Of a stretch of DNA of 64,000 nucleotides, positions 32,939-42,632 are shown one piece after another. The position numbers and the translations under genes are program-made. The DNA comes from Pedobacter sp. B4-66 (GTDB lineage: Bacteria > Bacteroidota > Bacteroidia > Sphingobacteriales > Sphingobacteriaceae), in NCBI RefSeq assembly GCF_018492665.1, contig NZ_JAFVME010000017.1, forward strand, positions 62,001 to 126,000. The letters run 5' to 3'. Positions within the stretch are counted from its first letter, which is position 1. Each line of letters begins with the position of its first letter. The notes beneath the pieces are model-generated. The model was not told where the DNA came from and made no database searches. It was given only the letters and a program-made list of their open reading frames with translations.

Positions 32939-34642
32939 ATGAAAAAAAGATGGGTGCAAGCCGTAAAGGGCAATACAGAAACGACAGATTTGCTTGCACA
33001 ACAATTAAATATAGATAACAGCTTAGCGCAAGTATTAATTCAAAGAGGCGTTTCTTCCTTCGATATTGCACGCGATTTTTTTAGACCGCAGATGTCTTTT
33101 TTACATGATCCTTTTTTAATGAAGGACATGGATAAAGCCATTGAACGAATTGACACGGCTCTTGCTAAAGGTGAAAAGGTATTAATTTATGGAGATTATG
33201 ATGTAGACGGCACAACATCTGTTGCCCTTGCATTTAGTTTCTTTAATCAATTCACATCTGATATTGAATATTATATTCCTGATAGACATAAGGAAGGCTA
33301 TGGCATTTCGACGACAGGGATTGATTATGCAGCAAAACATGGTTTTACTTTAATCGTCGCTCTTGATTGCGGGATAAAATCTAATGACAAAATTGCTTAT
33401 GCAAACACCTTAGGTATAGATTTCATTATTTGCGATCATCATTTGCCCGGTGAAGAACTACCAGCCGCAATTGCAATACTAGATCCAAAACGTAATGATT
33501 GCCCCTACCCATTTAAAGAACTCGCGGGTTGTGGTATTGGCTTTAAATTGGCACAGGCTTATTGTCTAACACATCAACTACCTGCAGAAAGATATGAGCA
33601 ATACATTGACCTGGTAATGGTTAGTATTGCAGCGGACATCGTCCCTGTAATTGATGAAAACAGAATCCTCGCATACCACGGGTTAATCAAATTAAACACA
33701 AAGCCGTGCATTGGATTAAAGGCATTAATGGAAATTTCGGGCAAGAATAAGGATTACACGTTGACAGATGTAGTTTTCACATTAGCCCCCCGTATTAATG
33801 CTGCCGGAAGAATGGATCATGCATCAGAGGCGGTTAAAATGTTACTTTGTACTGAAAACACACTTGCTCAGGAGCAGAGTTTATTCATCAATCTTCAAAA
33901 CACGGAGCGCAAAACCTCCGATCAGAACATTACTGCCGAGGCACTTGCCTTGATTGAAGAATGTGAAATTCTCGTAAATAAAAGGACAACAGTAGTATAT
34001 CATGAAAGTTGGAATAAGGGCGTAATTGGTATTGTTGCTTCAAGACTAATTGAGAAATACTATCGCCCAACAGTTGTACTGACAGCTTCTAATGGATTAC
34101 TTACCGGCTCTGCCCGATCCGTTGCAGGATTCGATTTGTATGAGGCACTGCTTGGTTGTGAAGATCTATTGGTTCAGTTTGGGGGGCATAAATTTGCTGC
34201 CGGATTAACTATAAAACCTGAAAATATCGAATTGTTTTCTGATCGTTTTGAAAAGATAGTAGCTTCAACCATTACAGATGACTTGTTAAGTCCTGAAATT
34301 AATATAGATACGGAGATCAATTTCAGACAAATAGACGGTAAATTTCAACGTATTGTAGCACAAATGTCTCCATTTGGTCCACTGAATATGGCTCCTGTTT
34401 TTGTTTCACATAACGTATATATTACAGGGAAACCTTACGTTGTAGGTATAAAACATTTAAAATTAAATTTAAAACAACAAAATTCCACTATTTTTGAAAG
34501 CATTGGATTTGGGTTAGCAGAGTACGAGTCGCTGTTGCAACCAAACCGCCCCTTCTCTGTATGTTATACAGTTGAAGAAAATATATGGAAAGATCAACGG
34601 CGCTTGCAACTAAACATTAAAGCGATAGAAATTGATAACTAA
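32939..34642 (+). CDS. recJ: Single-stranded-DNA-specific exonuclease RecJ
   Basis: A 567-residue DHH-family nuclease, normal length. Motifs: YGDYDVDGTTS (near residues 84-94), CDHHLPG (the DHH signature near 165), a DHHA1 domain with GRMDHASE and GGHKFAAG near residue 415, and a C-terminal OB-fold. It degrades 5' ssDNA ends in recombination and mismatch repair. Followed after nine bases by lptB and then the GH3 gene, all rightward. Confidence 0.96.
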   Translation: MKKRWVQAVKGNTETTDLLAQQLNIDNSLAQVLIQRGVSSFDIARDFFRPQMSFLHDPFLMKDMDKAIERIDTALAKGEKVLIYGDYDVDGTTSVALAFSFFNQFTSDIEYYIPDRHKEGYGISTTGIDYAAKHGFTLIVALDCGIKSNDKIAYANTLGIDFIICDHHLPGEELPAAIAILDPKRNDCPYPFKELAGCGIGFKLAQAYCLTHQLPAERYEQYIDLVMVSIAADIVPVIDENRILAYHGLIKLNTKPCIGLKALMEISGKNKDYTLTDVVFTLAPRINAAGRMDHASEAVKMLLCTENTLAQEQSLFINLQNTERKTSDQNITAEALALIEECEILVNKRTTVVYHESWNKGVIGIVASRLIEKYYRPTVVLTASNGLLTGSARSVAGFDLYEALLGCEDLLVQFGGHKFAAGLTIKPENIELFSDRFEKIVASTITDDLLSPEINIDTEINFRQIDGKFQRIVAQMSPFGPLNMAPVFVSHNVYITGKPYVVGIKHLKLNLKQQNSTIFESIGFGLAEYESLLQPNRPFSVCYTVEENIWKDQRRLQLNIKAIEIDN

Positions 34643-34651
34643 TAAACTTAG

Positions 34652-35386
34652 ATGATATTAAGAGCTGAAAATCTGATAAAAAAATATAAACAACGTACTG
34701 TTGTTAATGACGTTTCATTTAGTGTTAGCCAAGGTGAAATTGTTGGTTTATTAGGCCCAAATGGGGCTGGAAAAACAACATCCTTCTATATGATTGTAGG
34801 CTTAATAAAACCAAATGAAGGAACAATATATTTAGACGACGAGGATATTACTACTGATCCGATGTACCGAAGAGCTCAAAAAGGCATTGGGTATTTGGCT
34901 CAAGAGGCTTCAGTTTTCAGAAAACTTTCTGTTGAGGATAATATCATGGCCATTTTAGAGATGACTAAAATGAGCAAAGAAGAACGCCATGAACAGCTGG
35001 AAGAGTTGATTAACGAGTTTAGCTTACACAAGGTGCGCAAGAACCGTGGCGACCTACTTTCAGGGGGAGAACGCAGAAGGACTGAAATTGCGCGAGCACT
35101 TGCAGCTAGTCCAAACTTCATTTTATTAGATGAACCATTTGCAGGAGTAGATCCAATTGCCGTTGAGGAAATTCAATCTATCGTAGCTAAACTAAAACAA
35201 AAAAATATCGGCATTCTAATTACCGACCATAATGTACAAGAAACTTTATCGATCACAGACAGAGCATACTTGCTGTTTGAAGGAAAGATTCTTGAATCTG
35301 GCACCCCAGAAGTACTTGCTGCCAATGAAATGGTAAGAAGAGTATACTTAGGCTCCAATTTCGTATTACGAAGTAAAAACTTATAA
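34652..35386 (+). CDS. lptB: LPS export ABC transporter ATP-binding protein
   Basis: A 244-residue ATPase that powers the Lpt bridge carrying LPS from the inner to the outer membrane. Walker A is GPNGAGKTT (residues 35-43), signature LLSGGERRR, Walker B FILLDEPF, and the switch His in LITDHN. The FAGVDPIAVEEIQ block is typical of LptB. Nine bases after recJ and 20 before a GH3 gene, so one operon. LptF/G/C/A are not nearby. Confidence 0.95.
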   Translation: MILRAENLIKKYKQRTVVNDVSFSVSQGEIVGLLGPNGAGKTTSFYMIVGLIKPNEGTIYLDDEDITTDPMYRRAQKGIGYLAQEASVFRKLSVEDNIMAILEMTKMSKEERHEQLEELINEFSLHKVRKNRGDLLSGGERRRTEIARALAASPNFILLDEPFAGVDPIAVEEIQSIVAKLKQKNIGILITDHNVQETLSITDRAYLLFEGKILESGTPEVLAANEMVRRVYLGSNFVLRSKNL

Positions 35387-35406
35387 TTCACTACTTAAAC
35401 AAAAGC

Positions 35407-36918
35407 ATGGCAATTGTAAATTCAATTTTTACCTGGTATATGAAAAAGCGCGTTCACCAGATAGAGCTTTTTATGAAGTACCCACATGATGTACAGGAGG
35501 AATGGTTCCACAAACTAATCTCAAGTGCTGAAGATACTGAATGGGGAGAAAAATATGATTACCGTACTATTGAAACCCCGAGACAATTCAAAGAGCGTAT
35601 TCCTATACAAAATTACGACACTTTAAAGCCATATATAGAAAGAATGCTTAAAGGAGAACAAAACATTCTCTGGCCTTCGGAAATCAAATGGTTTGCCAAA
35701 TCATCAGGGACTACTAGCGACAGGAGTAAGTTTATTCCGGTATCGGAGGAATCTCTACAGGAATGCCATTTTAAAGGAGGTAAGGACCTGCTTTCCATAT
35801 TTTGTAACAACAGACCAGAAAACCAGATCTTAACAGGGAAAGGGCTTGTTTTAGGCGGGAGCCATCAAATAAATCAGCTTAACGAAGACTCTTTCTATGG
35901 AGACCTTTCGGCAGTACTGATTAAAAACCTGCCAATGTGGGCAGAATACTACCGCACACCAAATATTTCCATTGCTTTAATGGATAATTACGAAGAGAAA
36001 ATGGAGAAAATGGCTATGGCCACCATTAAAGAAAACGTAACAAACATTGCTGGAGTACCTACCTGGACAATAGTTTTAGCTAAAAAGGTTTTGGAAATTA
36101 CCGGAAAATCTAACTTATTGGAGGTTTGGCCAAACCTGGAGCTTTACATTCATGGTGCCGTAAATTTTAAACCTTACAGAGAGCAGTTCAAAGAACTGAT
36201 TCCTTGTGATTATATGTATTATCTGGAAACCTATAATGCTTCTGAAGGTTTTTTTGGTATCCAGGACGAAGTGAATTCCGACGAACTTTTACTGATGCTT
36301 GATTATGGCATTTACTATGAGTTTTTGGCAATCGAAAAGTTAGATGATGAAAATCCCGACACATTAACACTTGAACAGGTAGAACTAAATAAAAACTACG
36401 CTATTATTATTTCTACAAATGGTGGTCTATGGAGATACATGATTGGAGATACTGTTCAGTTTACAAGCCTGTCTCCCTACAGAATAAAAATAACAGGAAG
36501 AACAAAACATTTCATAAATGCTTTTGGTGAAGAGGTTATTATCGACAATGCTGAGCAAGCAATATGCAAAGCCTGCGATGCCACAGGAGCAGTTTTTAAA
36601 GACTATACCGCCTGCCCTATTTACTTTAAAGGAGAAGAAGTAGGAGGCCATGAATGGATCATTGAGTTTGATCAACAACCTAATGATTTTGAACATTTTG
36701 TCGATGTTTTAGACCAAACTCTAAGGGAGGTTAATTCTGATTATGATGCCAAAAGGTTTAAAGACATGGCATTGAGACGTCCTACAGTACATAATGCGCC
36801 CAACAATACTTTCTACAACTGGCTTAAATCGAAAGGCAAACTTGGAGGACAACATAAAGTTCCAAGATTGGCAAACGACAGAAAATACGTAGAAGAAATA
36901 TTGCCTCTGATGAAATAA
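35407..36918 (+). CDS. GH3 auxin-responsive-type acyl-adenylating enzyme
   Basis: A 503-residue protein of the GH3 family, within the ANL adenylase superfamily. It shows WFAKSSGTTSDRSKFIPVS (the Ser/Thr/Gly-rich phosphate loop), YNASEGFFGIQ and the C-terminal GRTKHFINAFGEEV hinge. Plant GH3 enzymes join amino acids to auxin or jasmonate; the bacterial role is unknown. It follows lptB by 20 bases, a link often seen in Bacteroidota, which hints at an envelope-related substrate, though this is inference. Confidence 0.92.
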   Translation: MAIVNSIFTWYMKKRVHQIELFMKYPHDVQEEWFHKLISSAEDTEWGEKYDYRTIETPRQFKERIPIQNYDTLKPYIERMLKGEQNILWPSEIKWFAKSSGTTSDRSKFIPVSEESLQECHFKGGKDLLSIFCNNRPENQILTGKGLVLGGSHQINQLNEDSFYGDLSAVLIKNLPMWAEYYRTPNISIALMDNYEEKMEKMAMATIKENVTNIAGVPTWTIVLAKKVLEITGKSNLLEVWPNLELYIHGAVNFKPYREQFKELIPCDYMYYLETYNASEGFFGIQDEVNSDELLLMLDYGIYYEFLAIEKLDDENPDTLTLEQVELNKNYAIIISTNGGLWRYMIGDTVQFTSLSPYRIKITGRTKHFINAFGEEVIIDNAEQAICKACDATGAVFKDYTACPIYFKGEEVGGHEWIIEFDQQPNDFEHFVDVLDQTLREVNSDYDAKRFKDMALRRPTVHNAPNNTFYNWLKSKGKLGGQHKVPRLANDRKYVEEILPLMK

Positions 36919-36989
36919 TTTTTTTTGTACAAGATAATGGTGGTTTAGTTTTTTTTAGTTAAATTTAAATAGCTAATTCTTAATCGCTT

Positions 36990-37418
36990 ATGAAAACAGT
37001 ACAACAAATACTTAATACTAAACCTGTACAAATTTTCTCAGTTACAGAAAATTCATCTGTTTTAGAGGCGCTTCAATTGATGATGGAAAAGAATGTAAGT
37101 GCGTTGCTTATTCTTGAAGGTCAAAAATTACAAGGTATATTTACAGAAAGAGATTATGCCCGCAAGATCATCTTGTATGGAAAATCATCTGCAGGAACTC
37201 CAATTGGGGAGGTTATGACTGCTGATCCAATCACTGTACTACCTACCGATAGTATAGACCTATGCATGCAGATCATGACAGACAAACATATCCGACATCT
37301 ACCGGTAATGCTGAACAACCAGGTGCTCGGAATGGTTTCTATTGGTGATGTGGTTAAATTCATCATTGCTGACCAGAAACAAACCATATCCCAACTAGAG
37401 AATTATATCAGTAGTTAA
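36990..37418 (+). CDS. CBS domain pair protein
   Basis: A 142-residue protein made of two CBS domains (about residues 8-62 and 73-130), with the nucleotide-binding patterns GIFTERDYARKI and HIRHLPV. CBS pairs bind adenosine nucleotides and act as energy sensors; the partner is unknown. Single gene followed by a strong terminator. Confidence 0.9.
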   Translation: MKTVQQILNTKPVQIFSVTENSSVLEALQLMMEKNVSALLILEGQKLQGIFTERDYARKIILYGKSSAGTPIGEVMTADPITVLPTDSIDLCMQIMTDKHIRHLPVMLNNQVLGMVSIGDVVKFIIADQKQTISQLENYISS

Positions 37419-37461
37419 AGAACTTTATTAATCTAATATTTAACAGCAACTCAATTACACT

Positions 37462-37497
37462 GAAAAGGTCGTATCACGTGAATGATACGACCTTTTC
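37462..37497. terminator. Terminator between CBS and M13 peptidase genes
   Basis: GAAAAGGTCGTATCA pairs with TGATACGACCTTTTC over 15 bases around a 6-base loop, then TTAT. As the genes converge and the stem is A/T-flanked, it can serve both. Confidence 0.93.
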
Positions 37498-37523
37498 TTA
37501 TAATGTCAATCTGGATTAAATAC

Positions 37524-39563
37524 CTACCAGATCTTAACTCTTTTCTCTGGAGCTAGATACAAGGAATCTGTTGGTTTTACATTAAACGCAGTATAAAACT
37601 CCGGAATGTTTCTAACCACACCATTAACCCTAAACTTAGCAGGCGAATGAGGGTCTGTACCTACCTGATTTCTCAAGGCCTCATCTGTAGATTTATTTAA
37701 CCACACCTGAGCCCATCCAAGTAACACCCTTTGCTCACCGGTAAATCCATCCATAACCGGTGCAGGTTTACCATTTAAGCTTGCTTTATACGCCTTTAAT
37801 GCAATGCTCAACCCACCAAGGTCACCAATATTTTCCCCAAGAGTAAAATCACCATTCACGTTAAGGTCAGGAAAAACCTTAAACTCACTGTATTGCGCCT
37901 TTAAAGCATTTGTTCTCTTTTTAAATTCACTTTGATCCTTGGCTGTCCACCAGTTACGCATAGCACCTGTGCCATCAAATGTACTGCCCTGATCATCAAA
38001 ACCATGACCTATTTCATGACCAATTACAGCACCAATACCTCCATAATTTACAGCATCATCAGCTGTCATATCAAAAAATGGCGGTTGAAGTATTGCGGCA
38101 GGGAACACAATCTCATTCATACTTGGATTATAGTATGCATTAACAGTTTGTGGTGTCATACCCCATTCTGTACGATCAACAGGCTTGCCTAACTTATTAA
38201 AAGTGCGATTATATTCAAATTCGGTTGATCTTTTTTCATTACCAAACAAATCATTCTTTACTATTTTCAGTTTGCTATAGTCTCTCCATTTATCAGGATA
38301 TCCAATTTTTGGAGTGAACTTGCTTATTTTGTCAAGTGCTTGCTTTTTAGTTTCAGCACCCATCCAATCCAATTCTTTAATACTAACTTCATAAGCTTTC
38401 AATAAATTGCCTACGAGTTTTAACATACGTTCCTTAGCTGCAGGTGGGAAATGTTTTTCAACATACAATTTGCCCACCACTTCTCCCAAATTCCCGTTAA
38501 CTACATCAACGGCCCTGCGCCATTGTGGCTTCTGTTCCTTAACACCATTTAAAGTTTTAGCGTAGAAATTGAAATTTTCCTGATCAAGCGCAGTGTTTAA
38601 AGAAGTTGCAGAACTTGTAACTGCACTCCATTTAAGATAATTCTTCCAGGTATCAAGCGAAGTATTTTTCAAAATATCGTTTAGATCCTTTGTATATGCC
38701 ACCTGAGTAACAATCAAAGTATCATGATTCTTAACTCCGGCTTCTGTGAGCAATGTATTCCATTCAAAATCAGGGGTTAATGTACTCAGACTCTTAATTG
38801 GATAGCTATTGTAAAGTCCAGCCATATTCCTGGTTTCTTCCTTTTTCATTTGCTTAGAAGCAATCAGCGTTTCAAGTGCCATTATCTGAGCAGATTTAGC
38901 TTTCGCATCAGGAACACCAGCAAGAGTCAGCATGTTCTCTATATGTGCCACATACTTAGTACGGATGTCAGCAGATTTCGCATCTGTTAACGAATAGTAT
39001 TCGCGATCAGGCAAACCAAGTCCACCCTGCCAGGTATAAAGCATATACTTCCTTGGATCTTTCAAATCCTCACCCACACTAACATTGAAAGGAATCATAT
39101 TCCCTATTTTGTTAGCATAAGCAAAATAAGCAGCCAAATCTTTTCCAGAAGCAATCGCATCAATCTTTTTAAACTCAGCAGTTAAAGGTGCTAGTCCTAT
39201 AGAGTCCCGAACTTTCATGTTCATATAAGACTCATAAAAGTCGCCTATTTTCTGCTCATCTGAACCTTCTGCAGGATTTCCCTTTGCAGCATTCTCAATT
39301 ATCGCCTTTACGTCTTCCTGTGCCTTATCATTCACCATAGCTCCTACTCCATAAGACGCCTTATCCGAAGGAATTTTGGTGTTTTTCATCCAGGTACCAT
39401 TCACATAGGCTGTAAAATTGTTTCCAGGAGTTACCGTAGTATCCATATTTTTCAGGATGATACCTGAATGCAGTTCTTGCTTTGGCTCCGAACTATTACA
39501 GGATGCCATCAACAGCAAAGAACAGGCAGTCAATGGAATACTAAAAGATTTTTTGATTTTCAT
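37524..39563 (-). CDS. M13 family zinc metallopeptidase (neprilysin/PepO type), lipoprotein
   Basis: A 679-residue protein with a lipobox ending at Cys22 (LLMASC). The N-terminal M13 domain is followed by the catalytic domain with HExxH in VIGHEIGHGFDDQG (near residue 515) and the third ligand in ENIGDLGGLS. The NAYYNPSMNEIVFPA substrate-binding block is present. It cleaves short peptides in the periplasm or at the surface. Single gene. Confidence 0.96.
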   Translation of the reverse strand: MKIKKSFSIPLTACSLLLMASCNSSEPKQELHSGIILKNMDTTVTPGNNFTAYVNGTWMKNTKIPSDKASYGVGAMVNDKAQEDVKAIIENAAKGNPAEGSDEQKIGDFYESYMNMKVRDSIGLAPLTAEFKKIDAIASGKDLAAYFAYANKIGNMIPFNVSVGEDLKDPRKYMLYTWQGGLGLPDREYYSLTDAKSADIRTKYVAHIENMLTLAGVPDAKAKSAQIMALETLIASKQMKKEETRNMAGLYNSYPIKSLSTLTPDFEWNTLLTEAGVKNHDTLIVTQVAYTKDLNDILKNTSLDTWKNYLKWSAVTSSATSLNTALDQENFNFYAKTLNGVKEQKPQWRRAVDVVNGNLGEVVGKLYVEKHFPPAAKERMLKLVGNLLKAYEVSIKELDWMGAETKKQALDKISKFTPKIGYPDKWRDYSKLKIVKNDLFGNEKRSTEFEYNRTFNKLGKPVDRTEWGMTPQTVNAYYNPSMNEIVFPAAILQPPFFDMTADDAVNYGGIGAVIGHEIGHGFDDQGSTFDGTGAMRNWWTAKDQSEFKKRTNALKAQYSEFKVFPDLNVNGDFTLGENIGDLGGLSIALKAYKASLNGKPAPVMDGFTGEQRVLLGWAQVWLNKSTDEALRNQVGTDPHSPAKFRVNGVVRNIPEFYTAFNVKPTDSLYLAPEKRVKIW

Positions 39564-39654
39564 TTATCTAAGAATTTATGAATAAGATATAAGTGTTAAA
39601 CCAAATTTAACAAAAGATTATTACCTAACTTCCATCTAATCCATAATATCTTAA

Positions 39655-40113
39655 TTACCTTATTCCAACATAAATTTCCACTTCTGCATCCTCAGGATTT
39701 TTAGTCTTTTCCCCGTACACCTCAAAATCAGCAACATAGGACCTATTCAAGTCAGTATTCCAGATCTTTTGCCAACCTTCATATACCACTCCATCCATTA
39801 AATTACCCTTAGCAATTAACTTAAGATATTCTCCACCTTCAATGGTTAGCCCTGTCATTCCATCAGGAATCTCTTCAAGAGAATTCACTCTACAACCTAC
39901 CAGAGTGGTGTAAGGTTTCATGTAATCACCCTCATAATCTGTATACACACCGTAAAGGTCGTTTCCAATTTTATTAGGAATTTTTGAGGCTATACCTTCC
40001 GAATAAAATCTACCCCAAAGCGCAGGAATATCTCTTGCCCCTTCACCATTTTGATTACTTGTTCTAACTGTTATCCCTATAAGCGAGATGCCCTCAATCT
40101 GTTCTTTTTCCAT
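39655..40113 (-). CDS. GyrI-like/Cass2-type effector-binding protein
   Basis: A 152-residue stand-alone small-molecule-binding domain of the AraC effector/GyrI fold, nearest by pattern to Cass2-type proteins (IPALWGRFYSEG, LYGVYTDYEGDYMKPYT, WQKIWNTDLNRSYVADFEVY). It has no DNA-binding domain. The next gene upstream on the same strand is a WYL regulator, 61 bases away, which often carries such domains beside it. Confidence 0.8.
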   Translation of the reverse strand: MEKEQIEGISLIGITVRTSNQNGEGARDIPALWGRFYSEGIASKIPNKIGNDLYGVYTDYEGDYMKPYTTLVGCRVNSLEEIPDGMTGLTIEGGEYLKLIAKGNLMDGVVYEGWQKIWNTDLNRSYVADFEVYGEKTKNPEDAEVEIYVGIR

Positions 40114-40174
40114 AAAAATACTTCTTTAATGATTTCTTAGCACAAAAGTAGAGCAGCAATTTGACAACAGTATG

Positions 40175-40879
40175 TCAGGGGTTAGATTTTTCTTTACACA
40201 ATTGAAAATATTCAGGCAGAGTTAATTTATGCGGGTCAAATGTCTGTGTAAGCACCGTCAAATGCTTTATTCTATCTAATCTGAAAGACCTATATTCATT
40301 ACGGAGTCTGCAAAATGCAATCATTAGCCAGTTATCTTGGGTACTGTATACCGCAAATGGCTCCAACACTCTCGAAGTTTCTGCATTATCCTCTGCAACG
40401 TAAACAATCTCCAACAACTTAAAACCTGTGAGCGCAAGTTGAATTGAAGACAAATTGTTACTTGAACGGTCGCTTTCAATGTTATTTCGTATTGCAATTC
40501 TTTCCGAAAGTAGATTTACATTATCCTTCGTGTTGCTTTTCAGTACTGATTTTATCTTTGTTACGGCATCCGAATATTCATTAACAAATGAAGTATCCTT
40601 ATTCCTCAGCACCAACTGTTCTGCAGTGATTAATGCATTTGCCTGACTTTCTGTGAAGCTGATAGGTGGCAAACTATATCCATCAACAAGAGAATATCCT
40701 TTTCCTTCTTGAGTAAATATTGGAATTCCACCATCTTGCAAACACCTGATGTCTCTGTAAATAGTTCTAATACTTACATTAAATTTCTCAGAAAGATAGG
40801 TAGCCGTAGAAAGTCTTCTTGTTTGAAGCTGGGTAAGTATGGCTACAATCCTGGATAGTCTTGATGTTTCGGTTTGCAT
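40175..40879 (-). CDS. YafY family HTH/WYL transcriptional regulator
   Basis: A 234-residue regulator with an N-terminal HTH_11 domain (residues 5-60, VSIRTIYRDIRCLQDGGIP) and a C-terminal WYL-type ligand domain (from about 140, with DNWLMIAFCRLRNEYRSFRL). WYL proteins sense small molecules or nucleic acid ligands. Adjacent to a Cass2-like gene and a small unknown gene on the same strand. Confidence 0.9.
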   Translation of the reverse strand: MQTETSRLSRIVAILTQLQTRRLSTATYLSEKFNVSIRTIYRDIRCLQDGGIPIFTQEGKGYSLVDGYSLPPISFTESQANALITAEQLVLRNKDTSFVNEYSDAVTKIKSVLKSNTKDNVNLLSERIAIRNNIESDRSSNNLSSIQLALTGFKLLEIVYVAEDNAETSRVLEPFAVYSTQDNWLMIAFCRLRNEYRSFRLDRIKHLTVLTQTFDPHKLTLPEYFQLCKEKSNP

Positions 40880-40911
40880 TGAAAAATTTTAACCATCAAA
40901 TATACATCCAA

Positions 40912-41169
40912 TTAAGTACTCCATTTAAATTCATTTACCAACTGTTTTAAATCAGCTTCAGTTACTTCAGAAGGACTTGAAAATTGTTTTTTCAATATAT
41001 GCTTTGGAACATTCAATGAGCCATTATTTGTTCTGATAATTGCGCCATTTTCGATCTGTCTATATGCGTGAAAATCGCCAATCATTGGATCTAACTCTGT
41101 AAGTCTGATCAGTAATTCGTAAAGTACGTATAAGGGTGTTGTCACACCACAAATATAGATTAACTGCAT
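40912..41169 (-). CDS. Small hypothetical protein
   Basis: An 85-residue protein from the ATG at 41169 (MQLIYICGVTTPLYVLYELL); an upstream in-frame TTG would add four residues. Hydrophobic N-terminal helix, then a soluble segment with AIIRTNNGSLNVPKHIL. No family recognised. It lies 32 bases upstream of the WYL regulator on the same strand, so it may be co-transcribed. Confidence 0.5.
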   Translation of the reverse strand: MQLIYICGVTTPLYVLYELLIRLTELDPMIGDFHAYRQIENGAIIRTNNGSLNVPKHILKKQFSSPSEVTEADLKQLVNEFKWST

Positions 41170-41335
41170 TTTAATGCACAATTATCATTATGTTAACACA
41201 TCCTAAACCCTTAACAATAGATTCATCATAATCAATACAGATAAAGCTATATTACCATTTTTCATAATAATCAATTTTTAATGCTGGCTTAATATTGACA
41301 CCTTAATTTTATAGTAATCACCAAACATTAAGATT

Positions 41336-42457
41336 ATGATCAGCACAAAGATTCTTTACAATGCTGTTTTTAAAACAGATCAAGTTGATGACCTTGATAA
41401 ATTTCAACCTTTGCCTGAACCTACTGGTAGTTACCCCTATCGATTAAACCTCGGAAATCGTTTAAGTGAAACTGTTCCAGGGAAAATGGTTTTTCATATG
41501 GTTGGTGATACCGGTGGACTAAAATCCGCTGACGCTCAGAAGCAAGTAGCCGAAAAGATGGCTGAACAACACTTAAATGCAGCTAACGAACACGATAAAC
41601 CTGCATTCCTATATCACCTTGGTGATATAGTATATCACTATGGAGAAGCAGAGCAGTACGACGAACAGTTTTTAAAACCATTCGAAACCTATCCTGCACC
41701 CATTTATGCCATTGCCGGAAATCACGACACAGATATAAATCCAGACTGTGATTCACATTATGAAAGCCTCGAGGCATTCTATACTGCATTTTGTAATACC
41801 TGCCCTAAAACAATTCATTTCGGCACTCAAAGCAATAGAAAAAGCCAGGTTCAGCCACATGTGTTTTGGACAATGGAGTCACCTTTGGCAACAATAATTG
41901 GCCTTCACACCAATGTTCCAAAATATGGTCATATCACTAAAGAACAAAAAAACTGGTTTATTAAAGAGTTACAAAATGCAGCCAAGTTTCGCTCCGACAA
42001 AGCTATAATCGTTTGCATGCACCATGCCCCTTATTCTGCAGATACAAATCATGGATCAAGCAAACCAATGATAGAATTTTTAGAGAGCTCATTTGAAGAA
42101 GCAGGCGTAAAACCAGATATCATTTTTAGTGGCCACGTACATAACTACCAACGCTTTACTAAACAATATCAAGACGGAAAAACACTCCCTTTCATTGTTG
42201 CAGGAGCTGGAGGTTTCGACGAATTGCACCAGCTTGCAGATCCATTCGATAGTAATTACAGTACAAAAAGTGATTTATTCAATCAGGTTCAACTGGATAA
42301 CTATTGTGATAACAGACATGGTTTTTTAAAAATATGTATTGAAAAAACGCCTTTCAGCTTTACTATTCAAGGAGAGTATTATACTGTATCAGGCTTAAAC
42401 ATTGATGAAGAAGCCAGTTTATTTGATAGATTTACAATCGACCTGACCGGAAGGTGA
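41336..42457 (+). CDS. Calcineurin-like metallophosphoesterase
   Basis: A 373-residue phosphoesterase with the full motif set: GDTGG, GDIVYHYGE, GNHDTD, the HHAPYS His and GHVHNYQR. No signal peptide is evident. Substrate unknown; motifs resemble purple acid phosphatase-like members. Single gene. Confidence 0.92.
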   Translation: MISTKILYNAVFKTDQVDDLDKFQPLPEPTGSYPYRLNLGNRLSETVPGKMVFHMVGDTGGLKSADAQKQVAEKMAEQHLNAANEHDKPAFLYHLGDIVYHYGEAEQYDEQFLKPFETYPAPIYAIAGNHDTDINPDCDSHYESLEAFYTAFCNTCPKTIHFGTQSNRKSQVQPHVFWTMESPLATIIGLHTNVPKYGHITKEQKNWFIKELQNAAKFRSDKAIIVCMHHAPYSADTNHGSSKPMIEFLESSFEEAGVKPDIIFSGHVHNYQRFTKQYQDGKTLPFIVAGAGGFDELHQLADPFDSNYSTKSDLFNQVQLDNYCDNRHGFLKICIEKTPFSFTIQGEYYTVSGLNIDEEASLFDRFTIDLTGR

Positions 42458-42582
42458 TAATAGTCAGCTTTTTACAGCAAAACCGCTGATTGTGACACTA
42501 TAAGGACAGATTTTTCTACAAATTTCAGGAATTTTGTTTCATTAATCATTACTGCGTAAACTTAACATTTATGCATATAGTA

Positions 42583-42616
42583 TTGATTTTTAAGCAATAG
42601 TAATTTCGTAAATTTA
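42583..42616 (+). promoter_or_regulatory. Possible promoter of the sterol desaturase-type gene
   Basis: TTG (42583-42585), a 23-base spacer and TAAATTTA, one base off TANNTTTG. The ATG is 17 bases after it. The spacer length equals that of the promoter at 20061. Confidence 0.35.
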
Positions 42617-42632
42617 TAGAAAAGGACCCAAA

